From Synaphobranchus kaupii (taxonomy: Eukaryota > Chordata > Actinopteri > Anguilliformes > Synaphobranchidae): DNA of 64,000 bases. Position 1 is the first letter of the stretch; every line of letters begins with the position of its first letter. Shown here piece after piece: positions 1-14,207 of the stretch. Both the position numbers and the translations under genes were made by a program. Where the stretch lies: assembly GCA_029718625.1 (NCBI GenBank), contig CM056377.1, positions 113,210,342 through 113,274,341 of the forward strand. Direction: 5' to 3'. The notes below the pieces were generated by a model that was not told the origin of the DNA, did not search any database, and saw only the letters and a list, made by a program, of their open reading frames with translations.

Positions 1-1690
1 TATTATTTATTTATCTATCATTTATTTTAAATGCAATGGGTAGAAAATCTCACCTGACTTCAGTGCATGCTGTACAGGGAGTTGCCTGTAATTATCCCTA
101 ATGACACTTAATTTCTATTTAAAAAATTATAAAACTAGTGAGGTCTTCAGTGGATTGGGAAGCAGAACCACTGAGGGAAAATACTTTTCCCATTAGCACT
201 CAATGTTTTTAAAACATTTCATGACTTAGGCAATTATTTGTGAATGAATAGGGGTATCAGAATGCCAAGTCATTATTTTGCCATTGGCAATTGTTATTAC
301 TGAGTTTTACTAAGAGAAATATATTTTCCGGAATATTGTGTATTTGCCATGCTCTTGACATTAGTTTAACTCACAAATTTATAGTTTTAAGTCAATCTAC
401 CTCAGGAGTAGAGCAGCATAAAAAAAGCAACTGAAATTGAAACATTCGTGAAATTAATATATTTACTAATTCCATTTATAAGCTAAGGAATCTTGCTTAC
501 ATTTAACTTGCTGTAGCCTATTATGAAAACATAATCTCATCAACATATATTTTGGAATTTCAAACTGAAATCCCAAGTGCCTGTTTTCACTCTTTAATAG
601 CCAAAGTATATTTTTCACTGATCACTTGACCAGGCCTACAAATGAGAGAACTGCTGTGGCCAGTATGTTTGTAAGATCAGTGAAGAAACACTCTAATATC
701 AAATGGAAAGAATAAGTATTTCCTTTGATAGATCTGTCACTGAATAGCATACATTGATTCCTGTATAAGTGCCATGGTCTTTCAATGCCTTCTTGTGGCC
801 ATTGTTAGAATTCTCCTTCCTTTCATCTATATATCACATCCATGAATTGAAATGGCATTTGAAGGGTATTGCACACTGCATAATTGATGTGATTTCTCAC
901 AAGGCAAAAAAAAAATGAACTGGTGACATCCAGTGAATGCCTACTGTATATATGATGAAGCAACATCTCTTATTTATTTTTTTTAGATTGTGTTAAGCTT
1001 CACAGGCTTACCATCCATCAAAACATTATCATTTGTAGCAGGTCTATGTGAAATGACAGTGACTAAAAAGCCACGCCATTATGAATTACGTTCACTCCAC
1101 TTTGGGTGAAGATGGGACGATGTGAGAACTTCATGTTGTAATTTCAGTCATACCATAACGTAAACACAAAACTGATGATCTCCACAACTTGTGGAATAGA
1201 GCATACATGAATGCTGCATTAATCTGCTCAGTGTTTAAGTTAACAGAACTGAATGTTGAACTCAAAATGGAGGCACAGCACAGTGTGAAAGCCTTTTGGC
1301 AAGAATAATGTGTGGAATAGTGGTTAGGGGTATGTACTTATTACCAAATGTTTGTTTTTTTTAATCCTGAGAGTGATATTTCACTGTTATTGCACCCCTG
1401 AGCAGTGCTTAACTTAAATAAAGTAAAGAATTCTCGGGAATTAATTGAGTATACGTAAAATTGAAGCTACAGACGTAATAAAAACATCTGAAAAAAAACT
1501 GAATTAAAACAAAAAAAAGTTTCATTTAGAAAATCCTTGAAACTGATACTGCAGTGTAAAACCCTTTTTCCATTGAAAACCGATGTTTTGGGTTAGATTA
1601 TGATCATACACAACAGTTTTGTCCGGAAATCTCATGTTTAGTCAAAATGGGTGTTTTCTGAGTTTCTCTGTAGGCTTACCAATACACTGG
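1..1690. other. AT-rich intergenic DNA, nothing recognised
   Basis: No open frame with protein character, no clear terminal repeats and no tandem array. It reads as unconstrained AT-rich intergenic sequence. Confidence 0.5.
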
Positions 1691-1693
1691 GGT

Positions 1694-1782
1694 TCGTGAC
1701 GTCACAAGATCCTTAACATAAAAATGGGTGGAGTTGAGGTGATCCTAGGGTGGTCTCGGCTGGGCACGTGGTATAAAAGCTG
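1694..1782 (+). promoter_or_regulatory. Promoter-like cluster: CRE, E-box, TATA
   Basis: A palindromic CRE-like site (GTGACGTCAC, 1696-1705) is followed by an E-box CACGTG (about 1766-1771) and directly by TATAAAAG (about 1772-1779). The segment is flanked by short inverted arms (GGTCTCGGC and GCTGAGACC). The order and spacing resemble a core promoter. No convincing coding exon follows within 1.4 kb, so it could serve an unseen noncoding transcript, be a retroelement remnant, or be chance. Confidence 0.3.
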
Positions 1783-1799
1783 AGACCAACGTTTTTTTT

Positions 1800-3200
1800 T
1801 CCCTCTTTGAGACTGACACCCTTGTACTGCTAATTAGCTAGTTCAAGTTCAAATGCAAATTGCTTTGTATTACTGCTAACGTTAATATTACGACTTATAT
1901 CAACACACCCTTTCACTCCTTGACCGTATGAATATTCATAATATGGCTACGTGGCGTCATCGTCATATGACCACACCTACTCACGAGTTACAGTTCAAAT
2001 CGAAGCGCTAAAAAAGGCCTTAGAAAAGGCTCTGCAGTATCTCTTTAAATAAAATCACTGAGAGTTAAGACCATAGAGGTAAGACCAAATGCATTGTCTT
2101 TTCATTCAAGTTCTTCCTTCTCCCTGAGCTGTTTACTTGTGAATAAACAAAGCCAACACCTTGACCTGATGCATTTGTCCCGTCTGTCTCCTGCTGTAAC
2201 CCACAACAATCTATTTAATTTTTCTTTCATGTGTAGCCTCCTTGTATTCCATCTGCCTTTGTGCATACAGCCTGTCTGGTAGGGCAGGAAGATGGCTCAC
2301 TTAAAATATGTGGACTGTTCAGCCCCAGGGTACTCAAGAAGACATTGTCTGTCACTGGAGTGGTCCTCTGTCACAGGCTTCCACTTTTCCCTTCAATGGA
2401 TCGCCAGTGATAAGTGCTTTTCCTAAAGATTTGGATCTTCCTTCTCAGTACCGAAGTGCTGTTCTTTTTTTCTCTGTTCCATTAAAGGAGATGTGTGACA
2501 TATTGTACTGGACTTGTGAGCAGTGCTGAATGTTAGCAGACCACAATACTTTGACATAAAACATGTGTGCCTGAATGTACCTCCTTTAAAACATAAAGCA
2601 AACAGCTGAAACATCACACAAATCATTATATGTTGTATTTATCTAGCCTGTTTTTAATGCACTTACAATGATGTAATCAACAAATTGGTTCAAATAACAT
2701 GTCTTACAAATAACAAAGTCTTTTTTATTCTCTTGTGTAGACTATGTACAATCTCCCAGATTGAGAAACTGTTGATAAAATGAAAATAAAATTACCCTTC
2801 AAGTTTCATAACTATATGCAATTCATCTTATTTAAATGGGGAAGGGACAGATGAGCAGGCGAGCGGACTTTAGAATGAGTCTTGGAATATGACAGAATTA
2901 ATCATCGTAGTAGGGATGTCCCTCTCATTATACATACTCTTCATATTGTTACTAGAAAAAAAAAAGTGGTCTCACTTAGACCCCATTAGTCAAGAGAAGT
3001 ACAACAAATGTCAGCACCAATTTACTTTTTCCACTGTGCACTTTTACATTAATATTTTTTTCTTTGCAAACAACATTAAGCAACTGTGTCAACATAAATC
3101 AGACATGGGAAAAAAACATCATGTTTAAACCAGTTGCGTGGGATGTGCGTAAAGCTGCCTTTTCATAATCACTGTATTCAAGGGCAGGGCCCTTCACATA
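1800..3200. other. Intergenic DNA, nothing recognised
   Basis: Only short frames without protein-family character are present. The left end of a Tc1 element follows at 3201. Confidence 0.5.
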
Positions 3201-4801
<1,601 letters not shown>

Positions 4802-4803
4802 TA

Positions 4804-7498
4804 TATTGATCATGATGGCAGGGTAATGAATACCATCCCCTATGTCTGGCAACAGCTTGAAAATGACTGACTTCAGCCTTAGCCACTCTTTATTTTTAGG
4901 TCTGAAATGCACACAAGGATCAACTAATAACAAAGAAAAGTGCATAATGTCACAAAATGGTATCATTCTGTCAATGGGATGAGAAAGTGCATAGGTAGTC
5001 AAATTGATGTAGCTTACGTTGTTGTTTCCAGGACTATTTTGGTCTTACTTTCAATTACGTAATGTGTTGGGGGCCAAGACTGAATACTGGCAGCTCTTTG
5101 GCTAATTTAAAACAACTGCAGGTTAGGTGTGTTCCATTAAATTGTGTTTGCAATTTGTGCAGAGAAACATCTGCCATTTTCCTGAAGCTGGATGTTGTTC
5201 AAGTTTTATTCCTTAATATATATTTTATATTTTACTGGATCAACTGCAGTGTGAAACGTGGTTACCACCATCATAATGGTCTTTACACCACAGAGTTCAC
5301 TTCAGCATCTGGTGTTTGAGTTTTAGCGACTTTTTTCCTGCATTCGGCTGATTCTTAAAGTATAAAAAAACGAAATAAGCACTGAATGTTTATGTTCATG
5401 TACTACTTTTCAGTTTATAAAGCAAGTTTCAACAAAAAAAATCCAATTTAAGTGTTCAAATTTTACATTCATATTTTACAATTTAAAATATTTTCAAATT
5501 TAGGGATTAACATTGTTGTGACCCCTATGCTCGTCAGAATCACAGAATCACAACATGTCGGCACAGACATGTTGTGTTAACAAAAACAAAACAAAAATGC
5601 AGAAAATTGTCCGAAGATGGGAGATATATGGTAGAATTGAGACCCTGGGAGGAAAATGATGAGGACAATGAATTTCAGGAGTTTCCTGGGAAAATCGGGA
5701 CGGTTGGCAAGAATCTATATGACACTACAATCGACTACAACTCATTTCCTATTGTTATTATCTAGTTACCTTTCCTACCATATTACTTATTTAATACTTA
5801 CTAGTTGGCTATCAGAGAGCAGGAGAGTTGAATCAATTCCTAACCCTATAGAACCTATTTAAAATAATGGTGATGTCACAATTGCTTGTTTGGACTGAAT
5901 TTTATACAATGCGAAAGGACAGTCCTCATTTATTGGGTGACCACTGCCAAAGCTGGCATCTTCCCCCATTTTCCTATGGTATATCCTATTACTGGTATCG
6001 TGTAAATCACATTAGGCTTTTGTCAACATCATGTATTTCCATTATCGAGTGGTTTACATCAAAGTGGTTGAGAACCAAAATCCGTCTTTATTTGCAGTGA
6101 CAGGATCAAGCATGTGGAAATGTTATTAGAGAGCGATGATTGCAGTCATTTTTAACATGTCATTGTAGGGCAGGTGGCTTTACATTGATCGCACAGGTGG
6201 CTTATGGGTATTTATTGTTATGATTAAAATGTAATCATCCTCTCTAACCACTCTGATGTACAGGTATGGCTTACAGTTTGTTTCTGTAAATAAAGGTATT
6301 TTTGTGTGCGCTCAACTGAACATAATGCATCCACATAAAAATGTATTTGTTCATGGCTATTATTATTTTTTATGTTTATTTGCATTATATATTATAATCA
6401 ATGTAAATAATGGGCAGTTATATGCGTGAAAGACGCATTGAAAATGATATGTGTAATGTAATAGCTTCTGATTCATCCACTGGATCCCTTCATCTTCTCC
6501 ATTTTGTCTTTATTTGTGTTGGGATATAACAAGGCAAAACTATATTTACCCATAGCTGTGTGCTCCATCATCTAGTGATCATTTTATTAAGCCAATTAAT
6601 GCATTCCAAATGAATGACAACTCATAATTGGCTGATGTGGCAACTGAATTCTTTTCTAATCTGCTATAGAAATGAACACAGGCAAAATAAAGTTTATGGA
6701 GACACACTGAAAAGCTATTGACAATCGTTTTAATAGCAGCAGTGATACCTAGTTTCTCTGTAAAAAGCGGTTTTTAGATCTTATACACTGCATTGTCATA
6801 CTCAAAATCGGTCTCATTCTAATGGGAGTGCTAGTCTTTACTTGGCAGATGAAAGTGCCAAGCATTTAGATGAAAGGAAGTGATCTCCATGATTGACTGA
6901 GGCTGTCCAGCAAGGAATGTTATACAGCCTTTGAAGGAGGAACCAGCCGATAGAAGAGGACACCCTAGAGAGCAATGGCTACAGAGCCAAAACCCAAAAT
7001 TTGCAAGTATCAATTTCATTAGAAAGAGATTGTCAGGGTATAAATGAACAGTATGTGGCAGAACCATGTACTACACAGAAGTCCAGGCAAGAATGGTGCA
7101 TGATTCCTTTGAGTATCTTTACAGAGGCCACAGCTGTAGATGATATGTTTTGATTTGTGGAGGTGTTGATCAAAGGTGTTGTGGAGGTCCACCAATCAAA
7201 TTAAGACCTTGGACATGCAGATGTAAAAATGAGGACCTCAAACATGTCCCAAATGTAAAAGACATCACCATGACACTCCAGTGACACTATCTGCTTTGAG
7301 ACTAGCAGTGTCCTCTACATGATTTTAGACATATCCATTAAAATTCACTTTCTCTCTGTCTGTCTCTATATCCCTTTCTCACTATCTCTCTCTTATGAAT
7401 GCATTCAAAGAATGTATCTTTTCTTGTAGTACATTTTAGTGTTCTCTTGAGAAACACCATAAAGAGAGTGATTTCCCCAAATTTTAGAGAGAGCATTG
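4804..7498. other. Intergenic DNA; only a short hairpin noted
   Basis: No gene is recognised. The only distinct feature is the 11-bp-arm hairpin at 5549-5576, listed separately. A frame at 5574-5765 has acidic composition but no splice context and no recognised homology. Confidence 0.5.
5549..5576. repeat. Short perfect inverted repeat (11-bp arms)
   Basis: The arms CACAACATGTC (5549-5559) and GACATGTTGTG (5566-5576) are perfect complements around a 6-base loop. Each holds a CATG core resembling a p53-family half-site, but neither half matches the 10-base consensus perfectly. Function is unproven. Confidence 0.6.
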
Positions 7499-8417
7499 TA
7501 CTAATGGAAATGGAATGGTGTTTGTGACATGGAAAATAACATCTTTATACTTATATTGTGCAACCCTTAGTAGAGGTCTAAAAGACAGGGTGGCATCAGG
7601 CATGAGAGTGGCCAGGTGAAATGTGAACAAAAAAAACACTTCTGTATTGAAAACAGGGATTCTGTATTAACAGTTCTTTACCTTCAGTCTCTTGAATCAT
7701 GGATGTTTTGTCCTGTCAGTGCTGTGAGCTGCACAGTAGTCAGATGCTGCAGGACTCTGCAGACAGCCCGAAGCAATGTAACCTTTATTGTGTATGGTAA
7801 GGCTCTGGGGAGCCTCAGCATGAGGCAAGCTGAATTTAAGAAACAGACATAAAAATAAATCTTCTGACGAGATTGTAAAGTGGAGCAGACACGTGGGATT
7901 TCAAGGCTGAAGTCCTCTGCTTTCGTGGGAACTCCAAACTTCAATGCAGGTCATTTACCAAATCATCTTAAGCAGGATTATTGATATGCTTTAGAACTAA
8001 TGTGCTGACACAGAATTAACATCAATTTTCAGTTTTCTTACTTGAGGGTTTTATTTAATGGTATTGGTTGTGTAAAGATTGGGAAATTGCTTAATGATTT
8101 ATCCTGATATGCTCAGCGATCCCCACAATAAAGGTTACATTGCTTCGGGCTGTCTGCAGAGTCCTGCAGCATCTGACTACTGTGCAGCTCACAGCACTGA
8201 CAGGACAAAACATCCATGATTCAAGAGACTGAAGGTAAAGAACTGTTAATACAGAATCCCTGTTTTCAATACAGAAGTGGCTTTTTTGTTCACATTTCAC
8301 CTGGCCACTCTCATGCCTGATGCCACCCTGTCTTTTAGACCTCTACTAAGGGTTGCACAATATAAGTATAAAGATGTTATTTTCCATGTCACAAACACCA
8401 TTCCATTTCCATTAGTA
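7499..8417. repeat. Large inverted repeat, 294-bp arms
   Basis: Left arm 7499-7792 and right arm 8124-8417 are near-identical reverse complements separated by a 331-bp spacer. The matching short frames at 7616 (+) and 8300 (-) encode almost the same peptide because of this symmetry and are not genes. No TA or 8-bp target duplication was found at the arm ends. It is either a foldback element or an inverted duplication. Confidence 0.9.
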
Positions 8418-8498
8418 AAATGGCTGTAAGTCATCAAGGGTCTGAGGTATCAAACAAGCCTCAAACCATCACTCTGCTGCCAGATATGCAGTAGATAT
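8418..8498. repeat. Fragment shared with the 38.7-39.8 kb foldback
   Basis: About 80 bp starting AAATGGCTGTAAG and ending near GCAGTAGATAT closely resembles 39137-39217 and its mirror copy near 39317-39397 inside the palindromic element in fbxo15 intron 2. This suggests a common repeat family. Confidence 0.75.
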
Positions 8499-8499
8499 A

Positions 8500-8531
8500 G
8501 CTAATTTAGCTATAGCTATAGCTAAATTAGC
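8500..8531. repeat. Perfect 32-bp palindrome
   Basis: The 16-base half-arm GCTAATTTAGCTATAG is followed directly by its exact reverse complement with no loop. It abuts the shared repeat fragment at 8418-8498 and could be the remnant of a foldback tip. Confidence 0.9.
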
Positions 8532-9844
8532 AAGCCAGAATACTTGTCAGTCATATTAGAAAGTATAACAGCATGAGTATAACAGCATGCAATTTAAGTT
8601 AAATAATCCAGCAAGGTGATCCTGAAACAAGTGTTAAACTTACTTCATAATATGTACATGGAAACAATGCATAACGTGGTGCTGGTGTATGATAAAATTA
8701 TTTTTAAAAATAAATGGCCTCTTTGTCACATTTGCATTTTTATAAAAGTTTTTTTAAAATATGTGTCAGCTGTCAGTGGTACATTGTGTGTTTGCTTGAA
8801 CAGTGTAGGCTACTTGGAATGCTCAAAATTAATTGTTCAAACTGATTGTACGATACAGGAATGCATGTGCATTGCAAAATACCTGGAGAAATACAGATGC
8901 ACCAGAGCATTGCCACCAGCTCTCATTTAAAAAGAGTCTTGAAAGCATCCTAATTGGCCAGTACACAATGATTACTTTGATATCACTGTCACCTTCCAGC
9001 ATGTGTGCTAGTTCCATAAAAATTCCAAAAATTCAGAATGCTTTTTTAATTCTGTTGCTAGCATGCTGTTATACTCTAGTACGCCTTAGAAAGCTGTGGA
9101 GAGATATAAACGCATACCTTTATCGAAGAGGAGGACAGAACTGAAACGTGAAGACAGAATAATGGACCGTAAAGAATGCTGATGAATAGGCAGGGGATTC
9201 AGTTCTGGAAAGTTGAGGTGTGTCTCTGAATAAACATTCAGCAGCATGTGCACAGGGCTTCGGAGTTTGTAGTACCTCATATACCAAAGATCTTATCTCA
9301 CGTGTGAGTTCTGCCTTTGATGAGGACTGTGGTCTGGGGACGAGTGATAGCAGTGCATGGGGATATGAATGGGAGGGTTTGGGACACGAACAGCATTTGA
9401 GTTCAATTGATTGACTGCAGCATTCTTGTGAGGTACTGCACAAGTGTGGCTAGAAGCTATACTCTGTCCTTTCTGTATGATTTTTTCACCAGTAAGATTG
9501 TCTGTGTTATTGAAGATCTTCAGTGTTGTCAACAAGCCAAAAAACAGTGCATCCATCAAGGGACTGAGTTGGGTAGATAATGAAAAACTGAGGGACTGAG
9601 GAAAATGGAGTCTTGCAACTTGGAAGGAAACTGTTGTCACAAAGCCCCCACCCCTCCCCCCTAAAGAAAAATAAATAAATAAAATAAAAAATTCAGCCAT
9701 CACACATAATTCAAAGGCACTGAACCACCTTTGAATATGTTTAATGGCTCTGGAGCAGATATTCATTTTTTTTATATACAAATTACAGGGAACAGGTTCT
9801 CAATACAGAATTTTGTCTGATATAAAGAACCAAGGGCTATGACG
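8532..9844. other. Intergenic DNA, nothing recognised
   Basis: The overlapping frames at 8616-9781 lack domain signatures and run on both strands. A C-rich stretch near 9645-9662 explains part of the longest one. Confidence 0.45.
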
Positions 9845-9871
9845 TAGGGCTCTATCTTACACCCAGCGCTA

Positions 9872-9953
9872 ACCGGCGATAACCCAAATGCAAGTACCTT
9901 TGCTAGTTTCAGACCGGCGATAACCCAAATGCAAGTACCTTTGCTAGTTTCAG
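9872..9953. repeat. 41-bp direct duplication (2 copies)
   Basis: Two identical 41-bp units lie at 9872-9912 and 9913-9953, each starting ACCGGCGATAACCC. A third copy starts (ACCGGCG) and diverges. It is a recent slip duplication inside the hAT-like element. Confidence 0.92.
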
Positions 9954-10761
9954 ACCGGCGCAGGTGTCATTTTAGCATCCAGCGCTCACGTTGTTTAAAT
10001 AACAAGTGAACTTGCGCCCATAGCAAGTGAACTGGGCGGGTTGGTCTTAAGATGAGGAGTGGCCAGGACAATTTATTTTTCGTATTGCTATCGTATGAGC
10101 CAGCAGAAAGCGCTTGCGCTAAAACCACCACAAACCGGGTCTTAAGTCATGTCGCAGTTGTTTCAATGTTATTTTAACTACTAAGATATCACGATTACAT
10201 TGTGAAATGGAGAATAATATTTTTCCCCAAAATAAAACATTTTCTCTCCTGGAATAGATGCACGTTGTCCCTAGAATCACGGGAAAGTGGGGTTGTTTTA
10301 AGGCATTAAGCTACCAGTAAAACACGTTGGTCATATTTTCATAAGCAGGACAATATAAAACAAGGGAAAATATGCGTAAACCTATGGGTTCCCAATCTGA
10401 CAGCTTTAGTGTATTTAGTGTCATTGTTATGGCAAAAGAATGCTATTTATGCTATTAATCAATATTAGAATGCACGTAATATGAATTTTGGCTGAAGCTT
10501 GAACTGCGCTAGCCAGAATCCATCGCCTGTGATCTGTCTGCTGTGAGAACAGCCTCCTGTAATTGATATTTGACAATGCTTCATTGTATAATCAAACACA
10601 ATTCTTTAAACAAGCAGCCTGAGACGGAAGCCAAGTTCTGGTAGCTTTTTCTGATCAGCTGTTGCAGATCAGAAATTAAACCAGATATATTTTGTACAAT
10701 AACAGCACTCGTGTAAGCTAATGGAAATTATTTCCTGTTTTCCCATTATTATATTTCGTAT

Positions 10762-10795
10762 ATGGGTTCCCGGTCGGGAATTACCGGGAACCCAT
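10762..10795. repeat. Hairpin with 12-bp perfect arms
   Basis: ATGGGTTCCCGG (10762-10773) pairs perfectly with CCGGGAACCCAT (10784-10795) around a 10-base loop. It lies inside the hAT-like element and may mark an internal repeat or a nested small insertion. Confidence 0.8.
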
Positions 10796-11335
10796 GCCGG
10801 TGTTAAAACCTCATGTTTAAGATTATTATTGTGTATATTAAAACACATCATAATGGTTAATTTGAATAACATCAATCCTAATATCGATCCATATATTCCT
10901 TGCTTGCACACTTTAACCTTGCGCACAAATCGGTCTGTTTCGCCAACTTATTAAATATGGCATTAAATTTAATTATATTAGCAATGCTCCTAGGTGCAAA
11001 CACAGGTGGCTTTGAAAGGGAATGAGAGATGACACTCTGATTGGTTTATTGCATGTTATACCCAAGACATACCTATGATTAATGAAGAGGCTAAGTTCAG
11101 CCCATTTGAACCTTACACCTTACTTTGCGCTCAAAATATGCGCCCTCTAACTAGCAACTAGTCGAGTTGGACACTCCCTAAATGCACTTGCGCCATGCGC
11201 TAAGATCGTCAAGATAGACCACATAATGTCAGGTGGGGACAGCTGCCATGAAGTGAATGTGAAAAGGGATGAAGGGGTAGACCCTACATATAATCTAAAT
11301 GGGTTCTAAGGTCTAGGATAAGTATCAATCTAAAG

Positions 11336-11539
11336 CAGGGGTGTCAAACTCCAGTCCTGGAGGGCCGCAGTGTCTACAGGTATTTGTGGTTTCCTTTCAA
11401 TCAGCACCCAGTTAAAGCATTGAGAACAAGGTGTGTGGACTTCTTAGCCAATTAGTGACTTAAATTAATCACTTGTGCTTAAACGCACCAAAAACCAGCA
11501 GACACTGCGGCCCTCCAGGACCGGATCTTGACACCCCTG
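11336..11539. mobile_element. 204-bp hAT MITE with 8-bp target duplication
   Basis: The element starts CAGGGGTGTCAAACTCCAG and ends with its approximate complement (GACACCCCTG). It is flanked by perfect 8-bp duplications ATCTAAAG at 11328-11335 and 11540-11547. It has no coding capacity. The 8-bp duplication fits the hAT superfamily. Confidence 0.92.
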
Positions 11540-11547
11540 ATCTAAAG

Positions 11548-14207
11548 TAAATAGCTAGATCTTATAGAACACCAAGGAAAATGTTTCAGATATTTGTGAA
11601 GCATTCGACATACCAGAGGAATCTGAGAAATTCATAGGACGTGTTTGATGCATCGGTTTTCTCCAGGAAGAATGGAGGAGAAGGTCATATGGCGTTGTTC
11701 TTAAGACAGGTGTCACGGCTGGAGTGATAAACGCACGCAGGGGAACTGAGTGCAAATAAACTCATGCGTGTAATCAGAGGCATACATGAACCTTGCTGCC
11801 AGAGGCCACTGAAGAAAATGCTGAGGGACTATCAGAAGGGGGCAAACGGCTTGCACAAATGCAGTCGGATCAAGCTGATATGGCAGCAGGGGACAGAACA
11901 CGAGCCAGCCTCCCATGGACAGCAGTGGCCAAGGTAAAGAAAACTGGGTTTTCAGTAAAGAGGGTGGAATTTTTTTTAATTCCCTATTTATTTTCACCAG
12001 TTCCTATTCATTTTCGGACTAACTGAGCTGCACGGTTACTAGACTGGAGGTCTGTGTGACTGGTGCCTTTGGTGCAGGCTCATTACTTGCTCTTGACTGG
12101 CCACAGGGGGCAGTATTGAGTGGTAGGGTGGGGTGTATCCTGCTGATTGAAACTCTCGTTTGCTTAGCAACACTATTGCCCCCCACAGGGACCCTGGTCA
12201 CGCCTGGAAATGGCACAGTTCTGATTCAGTCCAGCACTTACTGTGTATCACGGCGCTAAGAATAAAATTCTACAGCTGGATATTTCACTCAGGAGGCCGA
12301 ATTCGTATTTCTCGTGGAGATAAAGTGCACCGGCCCACAGTGAGGGACTGTAGGCAAACAAATCAATCCGCCAAGGGTGAGCACTTGCAGGAGTGAGACT
12401 CACGGGCCTTTGACTCACTCATATAATTGATCCAACAGTAGTTTGTGAGGCACATTACAGAGGAAGACATAAGCTGGACGTGTGGTGGTCTAGGGAATGT
12501 CGTGCTGTGTGCTTTTGTGAGGAATAAGCTCTGGTGAAAAACATTCCTGGAAGGGCGCAGGGGGCTATTCTGAGAGGGGAAACAGAGAGATGCACAGACT
12601 CAAATGGTCGGCTGAGATTATGAGCCAGATTTGAATGTCTACAAGACCAATGCCATTAGGTATTGGGCATTGTTTACTTATGTGTTTGTTGTACACTGAA
12701 AAAAATGCAGAAGAAACACTTGGTGGAAAATGATAAGGCAAGGCATACAACTTTCTCTTATTAAAACTCTTATTTGTTAGTAGGCAGGTAGTTAACTTGA
12801 TTTTCTGTTGAGACACAGTATACACGCCTCCTCCTTATAATGAGAAAACAAAAGTTAATCATTGCTAATTCATTTTTTATGGGAAAGAAATAAAATATTT
12901 TGTTTGCACAAAAATATCCACAAAAATGTGAAATACCCAAATAAACAGATTCTGCCACTGCTAGTTCAATAACCATATTTCACATACTTATAATGCAAAA
13001 ATGTACTGCAGAACCCCAGGTGTGTAATTAAGCAAGTGATTTATAAAATGAGCAACTGTCTTACATCTTATGTTATTTATATTTACTCATCACACTTCAT
13101 AATAAAATTATTATTTTGTCAATAATGATTCATTGTGATGTTCAATACTTAAAACTGCATATTCATCCAGTGTTTTCAAACTTTATATGGACATTATTGG
13201 GCATAATCTATCTTATGCTGTCAGGTATAAAATTGTTGAGTAGCATTCATTAAAATGGTTCATTGGACTCTGCTTCTCTTGGGCAGAAGTGTCCAAGTAG
13301 TGAAGGATGGTTTGTAGCCTTAGTGTGACTCAGGAATGTGATTAAGTGCATACCATCTAACTGTTATTTATGTGTCTGACTACAATTACTTTATCAGACT
13401 ATTATTGACTACCATTAGAATTCTTGCTCATAGTGTCATTGCATGCAAATGAGGGACTAATAGTCTCTTATCTCTCATAGTATGGCTCTATACAAGTAGC
13501 GTTATATCTTGGAGATGAAGACATGCCTTTAGCTCTGCTTGGCCTACAAAGTGATTGTCTATTTTGTGATGGCACTGTGTCTAGGTGAGTGACTGCAGAA
13601 TGCATCAATCGTAAGGTCACTTAACAGTGACTCGGTATTAACACCACATCCCTTGCCCTCCTCTCTTGATGAGGAACAGGAAACTTGCTGAACCAGGCTC
13701 GGTTAATTGTAGCTGTGTATTCTATTCTTGTAACACCTAGTCACATAGTTTCTTTTTAACCTTTTTCCTGTAAATAAATAAAGATATATTATACACCAAA
13801 TAAGCTATATTGATAATGGCCTGGATTCAATCAATATTTGTCCTTAGTTTTGCCTAACTTGTGAATAGCATTTGGTGAATCATCACAGGATTTACAGCTG
13901 TGTATTGAGGCAGCTCTGATATATAGCCTACATGTTGACAAAACGCTATAAAGTCCCAGTCCAGTCACCTATGTTACATGACTATATTGATCAGGATTCA
14001 TAATATTTAAGCCCTGTCACTCATAGTGATTTATGTGATTCTGAAAGCAGGATCCTATTGGGGGTAATACGCTTGTATTGATAATGTAAGCCCTGAGGTG
14101 CTAGAGTATCCCAGTCCCAAATCCCACCTGACTTGGGACTGGACCTTCGGAGAGCAAGGCTGATACTCACTTGGGAAGGCTGCAAAGAAGCAAGTGCCCT
14201 GGGCTGT
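11548..14207. other. Intergenic DNA, nothing recognised
   Basis: No coding exon or complete repeat was recognised. Small frames at 11555-12396 overlap on both strands and look random. CCACAGGGGGCAG at 12101-12113 resembles a CTCF core one base short. Confidence 0.45.

Larger units (their letters stand above)
9845..11222. mobile_element. Non-autonomous hAT-like element
   Basis: The left end (TAGGGCTCTATCTTAC then GCGC) and the right end, read on the other strand (GGTCTATCTTGACGATCTTAGCGC), form an imperfect terminal inverted repeat of about 25 bp, of a type common in fish hAT elements. No transposase is present. It holds a direct duplication at 9872-9953 and a hairpin at 10762-10795. I could not find a clean 8-bp target duplication, so the exact ends are uncertain. 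Confidence 0.6.

Noticed and set aside
7616..8300. Matching frames starting MKCEQK on opposite strands as genes
   Set aside because: They arise from the 294-bp inverted repeat; no exon context or domain.
12101..12113. CTCF-like CCACAGGGGGCAG
   Set aside because: One base short of the core consensus, and a single weak match in 64 kb is expected by chance.
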